This document shows positions 43,849 through 53,990 of a DNA stretch of 64,000 nucleotides, in pieces. Made by a program: the position numbers and the translations under genes. Numbering within the stretch: the stretch's first letter is position 1; each line of letters starts with the position of its first letter. Source of the stretch: Nageia nagi (Eukaryota; Pinophyta); contig JBITNC010000001.1 in NCBI GenBank assembly GCA_050084985.1, forward strand, positions 115,134,001-115,198,000, written 5' to 3'. The notes below the pieces were generated by a model. The model was not told the DNA's origin. It was given only the letters and a program-made list of their open reading frames with translations, and made no database searches.

Positions 43849-44099
43849 ACTTGCAGCTGCAAAAACAAACAAGAAAAGAAAAAAACAAAGAGTTGAAGCC
43901 TTGGAGAGAATGAAAAACACTCATCAAAACTCACAAAGCATTGGAAAGTTGGAAACTTACTTGGAATCTCTTCAAATTCGTTGAAAATGGTGTTAGCTCA
44001 GCTCCTCTCAGCTCTAGAATGCAAGAAAAAAATGAAATGAATGAGCTTTTTGGTGACTTAAACTCCTCTACCCGCTCTTAAGACGACTAGATGACTTTT

Positions 44100-44302
44100 T
44101 GCCGATTTTTTAATTGGGAATCACGATTTTTTGCAGAATCAAATTGGCCAAAAAATTGGATTTACTCCTGAAAAATCGTCGGTTGATTCTTTGCCGATTT
44201 TTTTGCCTAAAAAATCACGAATTGAAATCGGAAAAAATAGGATAAACACTTTTTTGGAAAAATGTTTACTTGGCCGATTCTGATTCAAATTTTACAACTA
44301 TG
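44100..44302. repeat. hAT right terminal and subterminal repeats
   Basis: TTGCCGATTTTT-type words occur at about 44099, 44193 and 44273, with several AAAAATCG words in between and the terminal AACTATG. The left counterpart is 40492-40560. Confidence 0.6.
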
Positions 44303-44310
44303 GTTACCAC

Positions 44311-44455
44311 TTTGATGGCCTACCAAAAGAACGAGAGGGGTGTAGGCAGTGATAATGGATAGAGCAGTAATGAAGCCATTGGATCTTTTTGTGCTTGGCT
44401 GTCATGTGTTACGGCTGTTGCCAGTATTGTAGTGCATGCCCAAGGCAATATTTAA
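44311..44455 (+). pseudogene. Candidate host-gene exon, right part after hAT
   Basis: The frame continues from 40491: LMAYQKNERGVGSDNG, an in-frame TAG (44358), then SSNEAIGSFCAWLSCVTAVA and SIVVHAQG. The hydrophobic Ala/Val-rich part could be a buried helix. The following CAAGGCAATA could be a GC-type or mutated donor. The stop and the hAT insertion mean that this exon is disabled in this copy. Unknown family. Confidence 0.5.
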
Positions 44456-44841
44456 TTCTATCCATGATAAGAGTGTATTTATCATGAGTGGTAAATAGGC
44501 GAGTGCCCATAACTATATATAATTTAGAGTGAAGGAATAACGTGAGGAAGTATGCGTAATGGATGTGTCATACACTAACAATTAATAATAAATAGTGATT
44601 TAAGGTATATGTGCAAATTTCCACCTAAGGATTGCTGCTAGAATCATTTTGTTTCATCCCTAAGGGCCAATATATGTGGGTTTTACATTTCTGTTTGCAT
44701 GGCAGTGGCTTGTCCGTCAAAGATGAAAGTCATTGACACATGCAACCATTTATTATCTCGAGTCACAAACACTATAAATTATATTTTGAGTCTCTTCTCA
44801 AATGCTTCTTATTAACTGTTTGAACTCCTGCCATCTACAAG
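44456..44841. other. No gene recognised; probable intron
   Basis: AT-rich sequence between two exon-like blocks. No open frame of note. Confidence 0.35.
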
Positions 44842-44961
44842 TGGGTCTGTATATCATAGAAACTGTCTTAAATAGACACCTGACAAGTGATATCAACTTG
44901 ATGCTTTATGAGCGTGCGAAGAAATTTGTATTCCAACAAAATATTCCAATCCTGTTGAAAG
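44842..44961 (+). pseudogene. Candidate host-gene exon
   Basis: Between CCATCTACAAG and GGTATTAAT one frame reads GLYIIETVLNRHLTSDIN, then LMLYERAKKFVFQQNIPILL. Length is 120 bases, with good splice borders and coding-like composition. It does not join in phase with the block at 45649, so an exon may be missed or the gene may be decayed. Family not recognised. Confidence 0.45.
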
Positions 44962-45648
44962 GTATTAATTTATTTGTTAGCTTTTAAATCCTACATGAAA
45001 TGTCTTATTTTGTGGGTATGTCATTGGCTTCTTGGGTGTTCTTTATTATTCGATGATGTTATATCCAAAGACTCCCCACTGTTGGAAATTCATATTATTC
45101 AGTGTTTCAAGTGCGTATTCTGTTGATCTGTATGTAGGTTGGCTACAGGCTTCATTTATAAGAGCGCTACTGTTATGTATTCAACCAAATTCAACATCTT
45201 CATTATTTTAACTGATTAGATATCTTTTGGTTTTAGTTTTGATTATCTTGGTTCTTGAAATGCTCGTTGTTAATGCAACCAAAGATACTTTGTACTTATT
45301 TTTCTCTCTTGTTTATATTGAATGGAAAATAGACAAACCCATGAAGCCACAAGTTTGCTTCTCAAGGGTCTTATATATTAAACTAGTACAACTTAGAAAG
45401 TGAAAACTAATTGTCTGTCTTGAGGTTTAACATTTCACTATTTCACTTTAATCTTATAATCATTGTCCGTAGAATTTAGCTGCTTTCAGTTTTAATTTGT
45501 GAGGCCTGTTTCATTTATCTTTGGCATTTCATTGTATTATTTCTTTCAAAAAACTTGTTTAATGTAGAATAGGGTACTTGTTCTGACAAGGTTGCATTTT
45601 TATCCTGTATTCTGGATTGAATATTGAATTATGAATTTTTTTGTACAG

Positions 45649-46002
45649 TCGATGATTGAAAAGGAGGCGGCTATGGAAATTCCTTCTGAGCAGAGAATGC
45701 AGAGACAACAAACACTTGCAAAAGAGCATGATCAAGAGTACAGGGCTGCTCTTGAAAGGGCTGTTTCACTAAGAGTGCCGGATGGATACTCTATACCTGA
45801 TGTGCCTTCAGATATGGCCTTTGATGAAAGTGGTGATGAACGTGATTCTCTTTTGGATGAATATGCGAAAACACTGCCAGAAAAACTTGAGATGGGGGAG
45901 CCTTCATTCAGTAGAAAATCAATGACAGGGAAAGGCAAATGCAATGACCTGCTTAAAAAACTTCTTGACAAAAAAGATTTTGATGACAATAGTGTTAATT
46001 AA
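45649..46002 (+). pseudogene. Candidate terminal exon of a host gene
   Basis: After TTTTTTTGTACAG (strong acceptor) the frame reads SMIEKEAAMEIPSEQRMQRQ, then KEHDQEYRAALERA, then RVPDGYSIPDVPSDMAFDES, ending DDNSVN at TAA 46000. It is highly charged, with a predicted helix at the start and an acidic, probably disordered tail. This is the best non-transposon coding stretch in the window. A frame beginning at ATG 45631 also exists, but those extra codons look intronic. No homology can be assigned by eye. Sequence at about 46163-46240 after another TTTGTTTGCAG might be an alternative 3' exon. Confidence 0.5.
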
Positions 46003-47395
46003 AGAGATAAAAGAGCATAGAATAATGCTTTTAATGATAGTCTTTCTTTCACAATGCATTTCTTCTTCAATTTATTAATCTTAGCTCCCTCAATTGTAAT
46101 AGTTTTCATAATTTATGCAAGCATGTATAAGCTGGTGGCTGGTCCGTTCAATTTGTTTGCAGGTTTTAAATTGGAATTTGAATGTTGATTCAACAGTGCA
46201 TTACCAGCCTACAATGTGGATTGGTCGTGGCTGTTCTATGTAAATTTCTATCTTGATATTTTAAGTTTCATGTTTATAAAGTTAGAAAATAATCGAGCAA
46301 ATGACTATGTACAAGGAAATGGAAATAGTTGTTTTCATTGTTGATTGCGGCCAAACTCCATGGCAAAGCCCCAGGAATCTGAACTCTAATTGAAATCTAT
46401 TCTTTGTTATCAGCAGTTTCAATGCAATTAAACTTTAATAGAAAACATGCAAGTCCTCAAGTAGTTGAACTTTGGTCAGAATCTATTCTAGCTTTGTTAC
46501 CAGCAATTTCCAATACAATTAAACTTCATAGTAAACACCCACTTCTAGTTAAGTGAAAGTTCTGTTCTTAAAACTTCTTTCCTGGTGTTTACTAAGTTCT
46601 GTTGTTTACGAGCTAGCATTTTGAAATGCAAGTACTAAAGAAGTTGATCGTTTGTAAATTTTTAAATCAAGTTAAATTGAAAATCAATTGAACGAGGCTG
46701 ACTGTGTAAGTCACACACAAATATTTAATAGACATTTGTATAAAATATTTATTGGATATTTCTATATATTCCTTTACACAACTTGACATTGATAAATGTT
46801 AAATGAAGTTCGCCAATTGTGTAGATTCTCAAAATCAAACCAGAGTCCGAAGGACCTCAAAACTATTGCTTCTTCAGCATTATTCCCAAGGAGTTTCTAC
46901 AAGCTTAGAAAGGCCTTGCATAAAAAATAAAACAAAAATTAGACTTCTTGTATAATCAACAATATTGAAGTAGAAATAATACGTGCAGATTCAAATTTAA
47001 CTATGATTTTTCACTATTTCTAACAATAATCTAATGAATTATGCCAATGCAGTATCAATATATTTAAGAGTGTTAATAAATTAGTACATTGATTTCAATT
47101 TGACACTGTATTTCCTATGGACATTAAGCAAATATTTCAATTATGATTCTTGTCATCGTAGGGTTTGAATTGTATTGTCAAGAAAGAATTGACTTCAAGA
47201 CTCGAACTTCTCTCTTTTGTGTGCTTTTTAGTGAGGTAGTTTGGATCTTTTTCACTTGTATCCATTTTTGTGAGATGCCCAACGCTCTTCTCACTTGTAT
47301 GCTTTTTAGTGATTGTGCTTTTGCATTTCTGACTATAGTTTTTATAAACAATGTTATTTTAATGTATTTTTTTTTCATATGAACATCAAAAATCG
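46003..47395. other. No gene recognised
   Basis: AT-rich, with a local repeat: AATTGAAATCTATTCTTTGTTATCAGCAGTTTC-like sequence at about 46388 recurs diverged at about 46478. No transposon protein is seen. Confidence 0.35.
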
Positions 47396-47593
47396 ATGTT
47401 AAGCGATACGTCGACATTTGCATCTCTATCTGCGTCATTTTTTGCGTCGATAGGCATCCTTTTTTTATGTTGGTTTCAACATTGGTATGCGTCATTGTTT
47501 CCATCATTTTTTGTGTCGATTATCGCCTTTGGTGTCACAGTTTACGTCAATTACCGTCGATTTCCGTGTCAATTGTTTGCATCGTGAATAGTG
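47396..47593. repeat. Block rich in GCGTC/GTCGA words, ending TAGTG
   Basis: Within 200 bases the words TGCGTC, GTCGA, GTCGAT and GTGTC recur about a dozen times, giving many CpG sites in a region otherwise nearly free of them. The left edge is an inverted repeat AACATC...GATGTT (47383-47401) and the right edge reads TGAATAGTG. Dense subterminal motifs next to TAGTG recall the 3' end of a CACTA transposon, but no matching left end is found. Confidence 0.4.
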
Positions 47594-47815
47594 TTGATAT
47601 TATTATATTTTAGAAAATAATTTTTATTATATTTTAATAAATATTTAATAATATATTTCAATTATATTAATATTTCAATAATAGTAATATTTCAATATTA
47701 TTAATATTTAATTTTATTTTTATTAATATATATTTTTATTATATTTTAATAAATATCTAATAATAATATAATTTAATATTATTAATAATAATTTTATTTT
47801 TTTAATATTTTAATA
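47594..47815. repeat. AT-only low-complexity block
   Basis: About 220 bases composed almost entirely of A and T, built from TTTAATAAATATTTAATAAT and TTATTAATATT words. Confidence 0.8.
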
Positions 47816-47859
47816 ACATCCTTATGAGAAAGAGATAACATACACATCAACTCGTAGCA

Positions 47860-48015
47860 ACTTGTGCACATCACAAAGAGAATAACATCCACATCATAAA
47901 GAGATAAATAGGACATTCATGTAGAAAATGAGAACATTCACATCATATTAACATATGCAAAATGATAATATCCACATCATATTAACATCTAGAAAATGGT
48001 ATCCACATCATGAGT
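47860..48015. repeat. Degenerate short tandem repeat (ATCCACATCAT units)
   Basis: Units like AACATCCACATCATATTAAC and TAGAAAATG alternate four or five times between the AT block and the stop codon of the minus-strand relic. Confidence 0.6.
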
Positions 48016-48016
48016 A

Positions 48017-49341
48017 TTACGATCCAATATCAATATCATCACTAGGTGAGTCACTAGCTGACCCACTAGATGACTCACTAGTTGATTTATCATCATCATC
48101 ATCATCATCATCTAGGTCTCCAAATAAATTGTTGTAAATAATCTCGATGTTTGGATCCTTCGGTTCATGCTCGATTTGCTGTAGGCCATGCTCCTCTATT
48201 TGATCTTGTGATGTATTTGCCTACGTCAATGCACTCGTTTGCAAATAATAAGAAAATAAATGTTAGTAAAACAATCAAAATTTACCAAAAATATGCATCA
48301 TGTACAACAAATTCTTATGTATATATTAATTAAAAATATTGGTAATTACTTAAACCAATATCCAGCTTGTCCTTCAAGGCCTTGTAACCATGTGTGATGC
48401 CATATTGTCATTCCTCATGATCAAGGAATTGATTGAAATCTTTCAACTATAAAAAATTTAATTAGTACTATATTAAAAAAAAATTTATCTACTCATTTTC
48501 AAATATAAATATCATCGAAAATCACTAAATGTACTCACGAATTGGGCTTCCACATGTATCACCCCTCCACTTCCCGATCGATGCATAAAAATATATCCCG
48601 ATTTGCTAACTCGAAATTTTGTTGTTCTTTCTTGCAATGTTTCCTTGCCTTTCGCTTTCTGCTTCTTCACTTCAACCACTTTCTTAAGTAGCATCTTCCA
48701 TACCTTCTTATGAAATAATTAACTAGTACTATATTAAAAAAAATCAACTATTCAGGTTCAAATATAAAATATCAAGGGAAGTCTTCCATACATTCTTATG
48801 GATGTCATTTGGTTTACTTACAAAGTTTGGTTGGTTGAGGGGAAGTTTCATAACTTTTCTTCTCACATGATCTCTAATCCTTTTGAGATTCAACCTTGCC
48901 TATTGGAGTGCTTTCTTCTCACTCCACCCTTCATCGAAATCAAATTTTAGATTTGCTATTATTTGTTTTTGCTTGCAAAATACACAAATTAAAATAAAAT
49001 ACTTTGTGTTTTAGAATATTTAATGAAAAAAAGCCAAACATACATACCAAAAAATGATGCAAATAATAAAAAATCATACATATTAAATTTATCTAGCTTT
49101 TTCCATGGCCTATCAAGTATTTTGACAAATTCAATACTACAATATTCTTAAGTGTTTTGTAAAAAGTGAACTTGAAAATAATTGAAAACATGTTAGTAAA
49201 TTAATATATTTTTAATCAATATGTAAATTTATATTTTTTCAAACATAAATTATTACCATTTTTGTCTTTCATAACCTCTCCATCCGACATCACAAGAATT
49301 TCAATATTTTTGGATCCATGAGTTGATGTTAACCTAAACTG
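48017..49341 (-). pseudogene. Unidentified spliced gene relic, minus strand
   Basis: Six blocks bounded by GT and AG can be read downward: 49341-49257 (STHGSKNIEILVMSDGEVM), 49136-49048 (KILDRPWKKLDKFNMYDF), 48971-48822 (RLNLKRIRDHVRRKVMKL), 48706-48539 (TTKFRVSKSGYIFMHRSGSG), 48446-48356 (LKDFNQFLDHEE) and 48220-48017 (acidic, Asp- and Ser-rich tail, stop TAA at 48019). Blocks 3 and 5 each contain a stop, and one junction is out of phase, so it is dead. Basic middle and acidic tail suggest a nucleic-acid-associated protein. A CACTA (En/Spm) accessory transposase is one possibility. A further upstream exon may lie at about 49520-49440. Confidence 0.4.
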
Positions 49342-50262
49342 CTAATTGACCAATTTTGCACATGCTAGTGGATCACATCACAATATGCGTGAAAATAAAA
49401 AAATAAAATATTTTTTCATTACTTTTTAATAAATTAACCATAAGCAACACCTCCTCGCAACGATGTGCTAATAGCACCAGGTCCTCTAGACCCCCCAACA
49501 CCAAATATTCTTGCTAAAATTTAGGGTTGAATAAACTTTTACACATTTTTACAAGTGATTTTAATCACTTTTCTTGTTCAAAAAATAAAAAAAAGAAGTG
49601 ATTACACACCCTACTTCATGAAATATATATTGTATTAATGGATCATATGTTGATATTACATAATACATATGGATACTAATAAGTTTTTTTTTGTAATGTC
49701 ATCTTTATCTCCATATTTTTGTCTTCCTTTCTTTCTCTTGTCTTCTTTCTCGCCCTACTTGTGGTGCCCCATTTCATTGGTGATCACTAAATGCAAGTAA
49801 AAAAAATGTTTAATGTTGTTAATATTATATGATAAAAAATCACTATCTACTTTGCATTCTACTATAATTCACTAAAACATATCCATAACATTGTATGAAC
49901 TACTTAATATGCATACAAAATAACATACACATGATATACAAAAATAAGATACACATTGGACTCATATTCTATTATAATTCTCACAATGCAATTTCTCTCT
50001 TGTATGATATTGTATCTCCTTGTTAAAGAAAATATTCAAAATTAAAGATTGGAAAGCTTTAAAGGACAAACTCCACTTAAATTTATCACAATGGACTCAT
50101 ATGTCCTCAAGTTTAGTACGTAGAGTAACATTGCTCAAATTTATTCCCCACATAACGTAATGTATAGATTTTTATTTATTTTAGAATCTCCAAAAAATAT
50201 CCTCAAAGATCTTTGAGTGCCTATTTGTTTGTACAATTTAGTATTGATTGTACATTATCTTT
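49342..50262. other. No gene recognised; possible 5' part of the minus-strand relic
   Basis: 49440-49520 has an open Gly-rich frame on the minus strand ending in a GTTAAT donor. The rest is AT-rich with short ORFs only. Confidence 0.3.
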
Positions 50263-51233
50263 TGTAATGTCCCTAATTTTTGAGGAACCTTGTAGAACGC
50301 ATAACTTTCGTCACAAGTATTGGATCACCGATTTGTCTCTTGGAATGGATGGAGAATCTTTTGCCATTTGTTTTTACATATCATATGATATGGTTCCATC
50401 AAGGAACGAGGGAGATATGGCATTTTGATGTTCACCCAAGAAACCAGGATTCTAATATCATGGATAGGGAAAAGTCGGTTAAAGTAAAGTTATTTTATTC
50501 CAAATTAGCTAGGAGTTTAATTATTGGTGATTTCGAGGTAAAGACACCTATAAAAGGAGAGATTCATCACTTAAGCATCATCATAATTTGAGATTTGATC
50601 TCGAATAATATTTGAGTTAACGATGCTTCTCTCTCTTCCTTCTATGGTCTAGGGTTGCTCCCTAGCCTAGAAGTGGCACATTCACAATTACATACACTTG
50701 GAGAGCTTGTACCAACATTGGAGTACCTTCTAGCCCTAGAAATAGACCTTGGGAGCTATTTATAGACTTTCGCTAACCATTCTTGCTACTTGGAGACTTG
50801 CACCAACCATTAAGAGTCTTTGTTGTGCATTTTTGGAGTATTGGGCTTTGCCCTAGAACTTGTTAGAGGCTTGTTACAACCATATACTTATTCTTGGTTA
50901 TTATTCATGATATTTGGCTCTCATATTGCTTATTGAATGTGGATGTATGTTCCTTTATTTATACTTTGCTATTATCATTCGTTGTGCATGAGAATGTACA
51001 AGGATTGGAGTATTTTGGATCTATATCTTTGTTATGTTACAAATATGAAGTTTTTCCCTAGTTTGGTTATTTTCACATGTTGTATGAGCAATATATTAGA
51101 TTTGGTTATTGCTATTATAATTCAATATTAAGCACATGTTTGGATGATGAATGAGCATTTACTATTGTGCCATAGTTTATGAATGAATGAGGAATTTTGT
51201 TAAGAAGTGCATATTTTAGAAAGGTATATTACA
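50263..51233 (+). repeat. 5' LTR of a plus-strand gypsy element
   Basis: TGTAATGTCCC...GGTATATTACA, 971 bases, directly followed by a PBS. TATAAAAG at 50550-50557 marks the promoter. The first 200 bases resemble the start of the minus-strand solo LTR at 18819. No matching 3' LTR is present in the window. Confidence 0.75.
50550..50557 (+). promoter_or_regulatory. TATA box of the gypsy 5' LTR
   Basis: GACACCTATAAAAGGAGAG, a canonical TATA context about 290 bases into the LTR. Confidence 0.6.
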
Positions 51234-51234
51234 G

Positions 51235-51246
51235 TGGTATCAGAGC
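51235..51246 (+). other. Primer binding site of the plus-strand gypsy element
   Basis: TGGTATCAGAGC, exact tRNA-Met type, one base after the LTR end TTACA. Confidence 0.85.
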
Positions 51247-51289
51247 TCAAAGTCCTACCACCTTATGAGGGGAATGCTACATAGAGTTT

Positions 51290-52178
51290 AAAGAGATGGA
51301 TTATACATAGGAACAATTGAATACTATGATAGAATTGTTAACCCAACTATTGGAAAAAGTTGACGGGATCTCTCAACCCCATTAAAAGAAATTTAGGGTT
51401 ACCATACAAGATTAACGGAAAAATCAAAATGGCATGAACACAGGAAATAGGGAGACAACTCATCCCACTCCCAAACCCATGAATGTGCAAGAGCTAGGTA
51501 GAAATCATTACAAATTAGATTAAGAAATGGATACTTACTTCGTAAAATACCAAATTAAGAGCCATGATTTCAAGCAAACTATTTCATTTCAAAGCTACAT
51601 GAACATCTTAGGAAAAATGATTAATGAAAGGAGCAATTACTACAAGTATCTACAAGTACCTATGCTCAATAGAAGCAACATCTCTATTGAGGCTTAGCTA
51701 CAAAAGATGAAGACTTAACTTCACTCTTCATCCCATGAATAGAAGAGATGCAATATAATATGCTTCATGTCACCTCAAGGACACAACATATGAATGGTGG
51801 CATAACGACCTCACTAGTTTGGGGCATGAAAGCATTATCACTTTTGAAGAATTTAGCCAAAGGATCCGTAAGCAGTTTGAAAGGAAAAAAGAAGACAAAT
51901 TCTTGAAAGACTTGACTCTTCTTTGACAAGTGAAAATCATGGAAGTATATGTTGGAGACTTTCAAAGGATCTCAGCAAATGTATATTACATTTTAGAGGA
52001 AAAAATAGTTGCTATCTTCATGGAAGGATTGGAGGAACCGCTAAAAGGTTTGGCCAAAGTATTTTTATGTTTAATCAGTGATAGAATGTTCATGAATAAA
52101 ATATTAAGGCAAATAGAGAAGCTAAATTCTAATGCTTTCCTTGAAGAAAGCTATGATAGTTCTTTAGGCATATTGTAG
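51290..52178 (+). pseudogene. Gypsy gag relic
   Basis: ATG near 51297 is followed by a Leu-rich N-terminal helix (EQLNTMIELLTQLLEK). The capsid signature is YEWWHNDLTSLGHESII, then FEEFSQRIRKQFERKKED (about 51790-51900). After a stop, QVKIMEVYVGDFQRI and KIVAIFMEGLEEPLKGLAKV (51930-52060) follow. The arrangement matches the retrotransposon-gag domain and the gag at 3490-2330. Several stops and frame changes interrupt it, and no zinc knuckle or pol follows. After 52180 the internal region is non-coding, so this element probably lost pol or is non-autonomous. Confidence 0.75.
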
Positions 52179-52199
52179 GGCACAATTTTTTCCAATATT

Positions 52200-53482
52200 G
52201 GAGATGCATTTATTGTTTCATGTAATGAATGTAATGCCAAGTTTAGAGAGGGATTTCAGAAGTAGCTACAATACCAAATATCACTACAACAATGTATGAC
52301 TACTCCTAGAAGGTATGGTAGTTCATTTCATATCTCCAATAGAAGTACTCAATGTTTCAATCCTTACCTTTGGGTTGTAATAATGAAAAGAAATAAAAAG
52401 ACAACATTAAAAGTTAGCATAATAATATCACTTGATATGATTGCATATCAAAGTATGTTTTATGCTTCATTTGATATGTTTTATATGCTTCATTTGATGA
52501 TGATTATGTCATGCTTCAAAACAAAGATAAGACCCATTTATTTCACTTAGTTCATGGGCATCAAAGCATGATAATCTTAAAGAGGTATGGTGATACTTCA
52601 AGTTTTCATAACAATAGTTACATTTTTTACCTTTATTTGGAAATGATGGGAAGTCACAAGTTGGTGGTTTGTATGCCAATATGACATGGCATAATGAGGG
52701 TTGTTTGTAGATACATATTCTATGTTTTGTTTGATAATATTTGTAGTATAATTAGGAAAAGAAATCAAACATTGATATTGCATTCAGTCCACGGGAAATA
52801 GTATTAAAGGAACACATTAGGAAAAGTCACTCACTCATATTTGGGACATGAAAGCATGATGAACTTAGGAAGGTACAATAATACTTTTTCCTTTTGTAAC
52901 AACAATAGACTGGGCTTTATTTTGTTTCCTTGGTTTGCAAGGACAAGAAGACTTAAATGGGTAAAAGATAAAGTGAAATCACTAGTTCATATATTCACAT
53001 TCTAAATAATTTGTAAAGGTAGATTCCATATTATGTTTAATGAAATTTATTGTGTAAGTAAAAGGAAAAATCAATCCATATTTCAATACTCAGTCTTGGG
53101 GGAACAAGACATTTTAGTAAAGAATTGGATGAATTCACTAGTTAGCATGATTATATTTAACATATTTGGGACTCTATGTGGAAGCACATTTCATGTCCTA
53201 CTTGTCCAAGTTCATGGCATAATGTAGGAGAGAAATGAGATTTTATTCCATAGGCTATAAGGGAACAATTTTGTACTACATACAACTTCACATATGAAAA
53301 ATGAAACACTCCTAATAGGGTACACCCTTTTGGGCATGACACTAGCATTGTAGTGCATGAAGGTATCATCGAGCGGAGGCTCCCATAGTCTCTTTGATGT
53401 GACAATATCCCAATAAGACACTATCCCAATATGCCTATCTGTGCAGTGAAACATGGTCATGCTCGTAAAGGCTTTTAACCAG
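52200..53482. other. Non-coding internal region with diverged repeats
   Basis: Diverged units containing GGCATCAAAGCATGAT or GGACATGAAAGCATGATGAA, followed by AGGTA...AATACTT and AACAATAG, recur at about 52560-52640 and 52840-52920, with weaker traces to 53200. No protein motif. Copia-2 is inserted at its right end. Confidence 0.4.
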
Positions 53483-53487
53483 GTGAG
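53483..53487. repeat. TSD GTGAG of Copia-2, left copy
   Basis: GTGAG precedes TGTTAGAATT at 53488 and recurs at 61764-61768 after the 3' LTR. Confidence 0.85.
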
Positions 53488-53976
53488 TGTTAGAATTTGT
53501 AATGAAATATTGTGAATATCTAAACTCCTTGTAAATTCAATTAATAACTTAAAGGATATTTAGATACCTTAAGGGATTAATTGAATTCTTTATTATGTAA
53601 ACTTTGACCTTACCATGTGGTTAGTTGGTAGGTTAAAATTAGGTAATATATTTATTGTAACCCTAACCTTACCCTTGGGTTAAAGGGAGGTTAGGGAGGT
53701 GCTCTCATGCTATAAATAGAGGGCTTCTCCTCTTGTAATAATACTTAGATTTTGAGTAAGATTACTCTACTAGTTTGTGTAGGAGAGAAAGGAATTGTAG
53801 TAAGAGGGTGCATAGTTTGAAAATTGAGATCTAGTTGTGGATGTACTCCCAAGGAGGGAGGAACCACTTATATTGGTGTTATCTTGTGTGAATGGTGTTA
53901 TTAGCTTGTAGATGTTGAATGATTAAGTTTCCTATAGTCTTGGACCTTGAGGATTAGTGTAGATCTAATTCCTTCA
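53488..53976 (+). repeat. 5' LTR of Copia-2
   Basis: 489 bases, TGTTAGAATT...AATTCCTTCA, with TATAAATA at 53711-53718 and a CTTGTAATAATACTT block downstream that may hold the polyadenylation signal. Confidence 0.95.
53711..53718 (+). promoter_or_regulatory. TATA box of Copia-2
   Basis: CATGCTATAAATAGAGGGC, conserved in the 3' LTR at 61500-61507. Confidence 0.65.
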
Positions 53977-53978
53977 AT

Positions 53979-53990
53979 TGGTATCAGAGC
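53979..53990 (+). other. Primer binding site of Copia-2
   Basis: TGGTATCAGAGC, exact tRNA-Met type, two bases after the LTR. Confidence 0.9.

Larger units (their letters stand above)
40484..44310 (-). mobile_element. Complete hAT DNA transposon with 8-base TSD
   Basis: The element is 40492-44302 (3811 bases) between exact GTTACCAC copies (40484-40491 and 44303-44310). Terminal inverted repeats are CATAGTT...AACTATG, with imperfect pairing continuing for about 22 bases (AAATCGGAATCA versus AAATTTGAATCA). Subterminal copies of AAAAATCGG/CCGATTTTT occur at both ends (40500-40560 and 44100-44280), as expected for transposase-binding sites. The transposase gene is on the minus strand. Ends and TSD are intact although the gene is broken. 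Confidence 0.9.

Noticed and set aside
47396-47593. Complete CACTA transposon
   Set aside because: Only a TAGTG-like end is present; the candidate CACTATT at about 47012 lacks a matching terminal repeat and TSD.
47955-48137. Plus-strand Ser-rich ORF
   Set aside because: Antisense of the Asp-rich tail and the TCA microsatellite (about 48090-48112) of the minus-strand relic.
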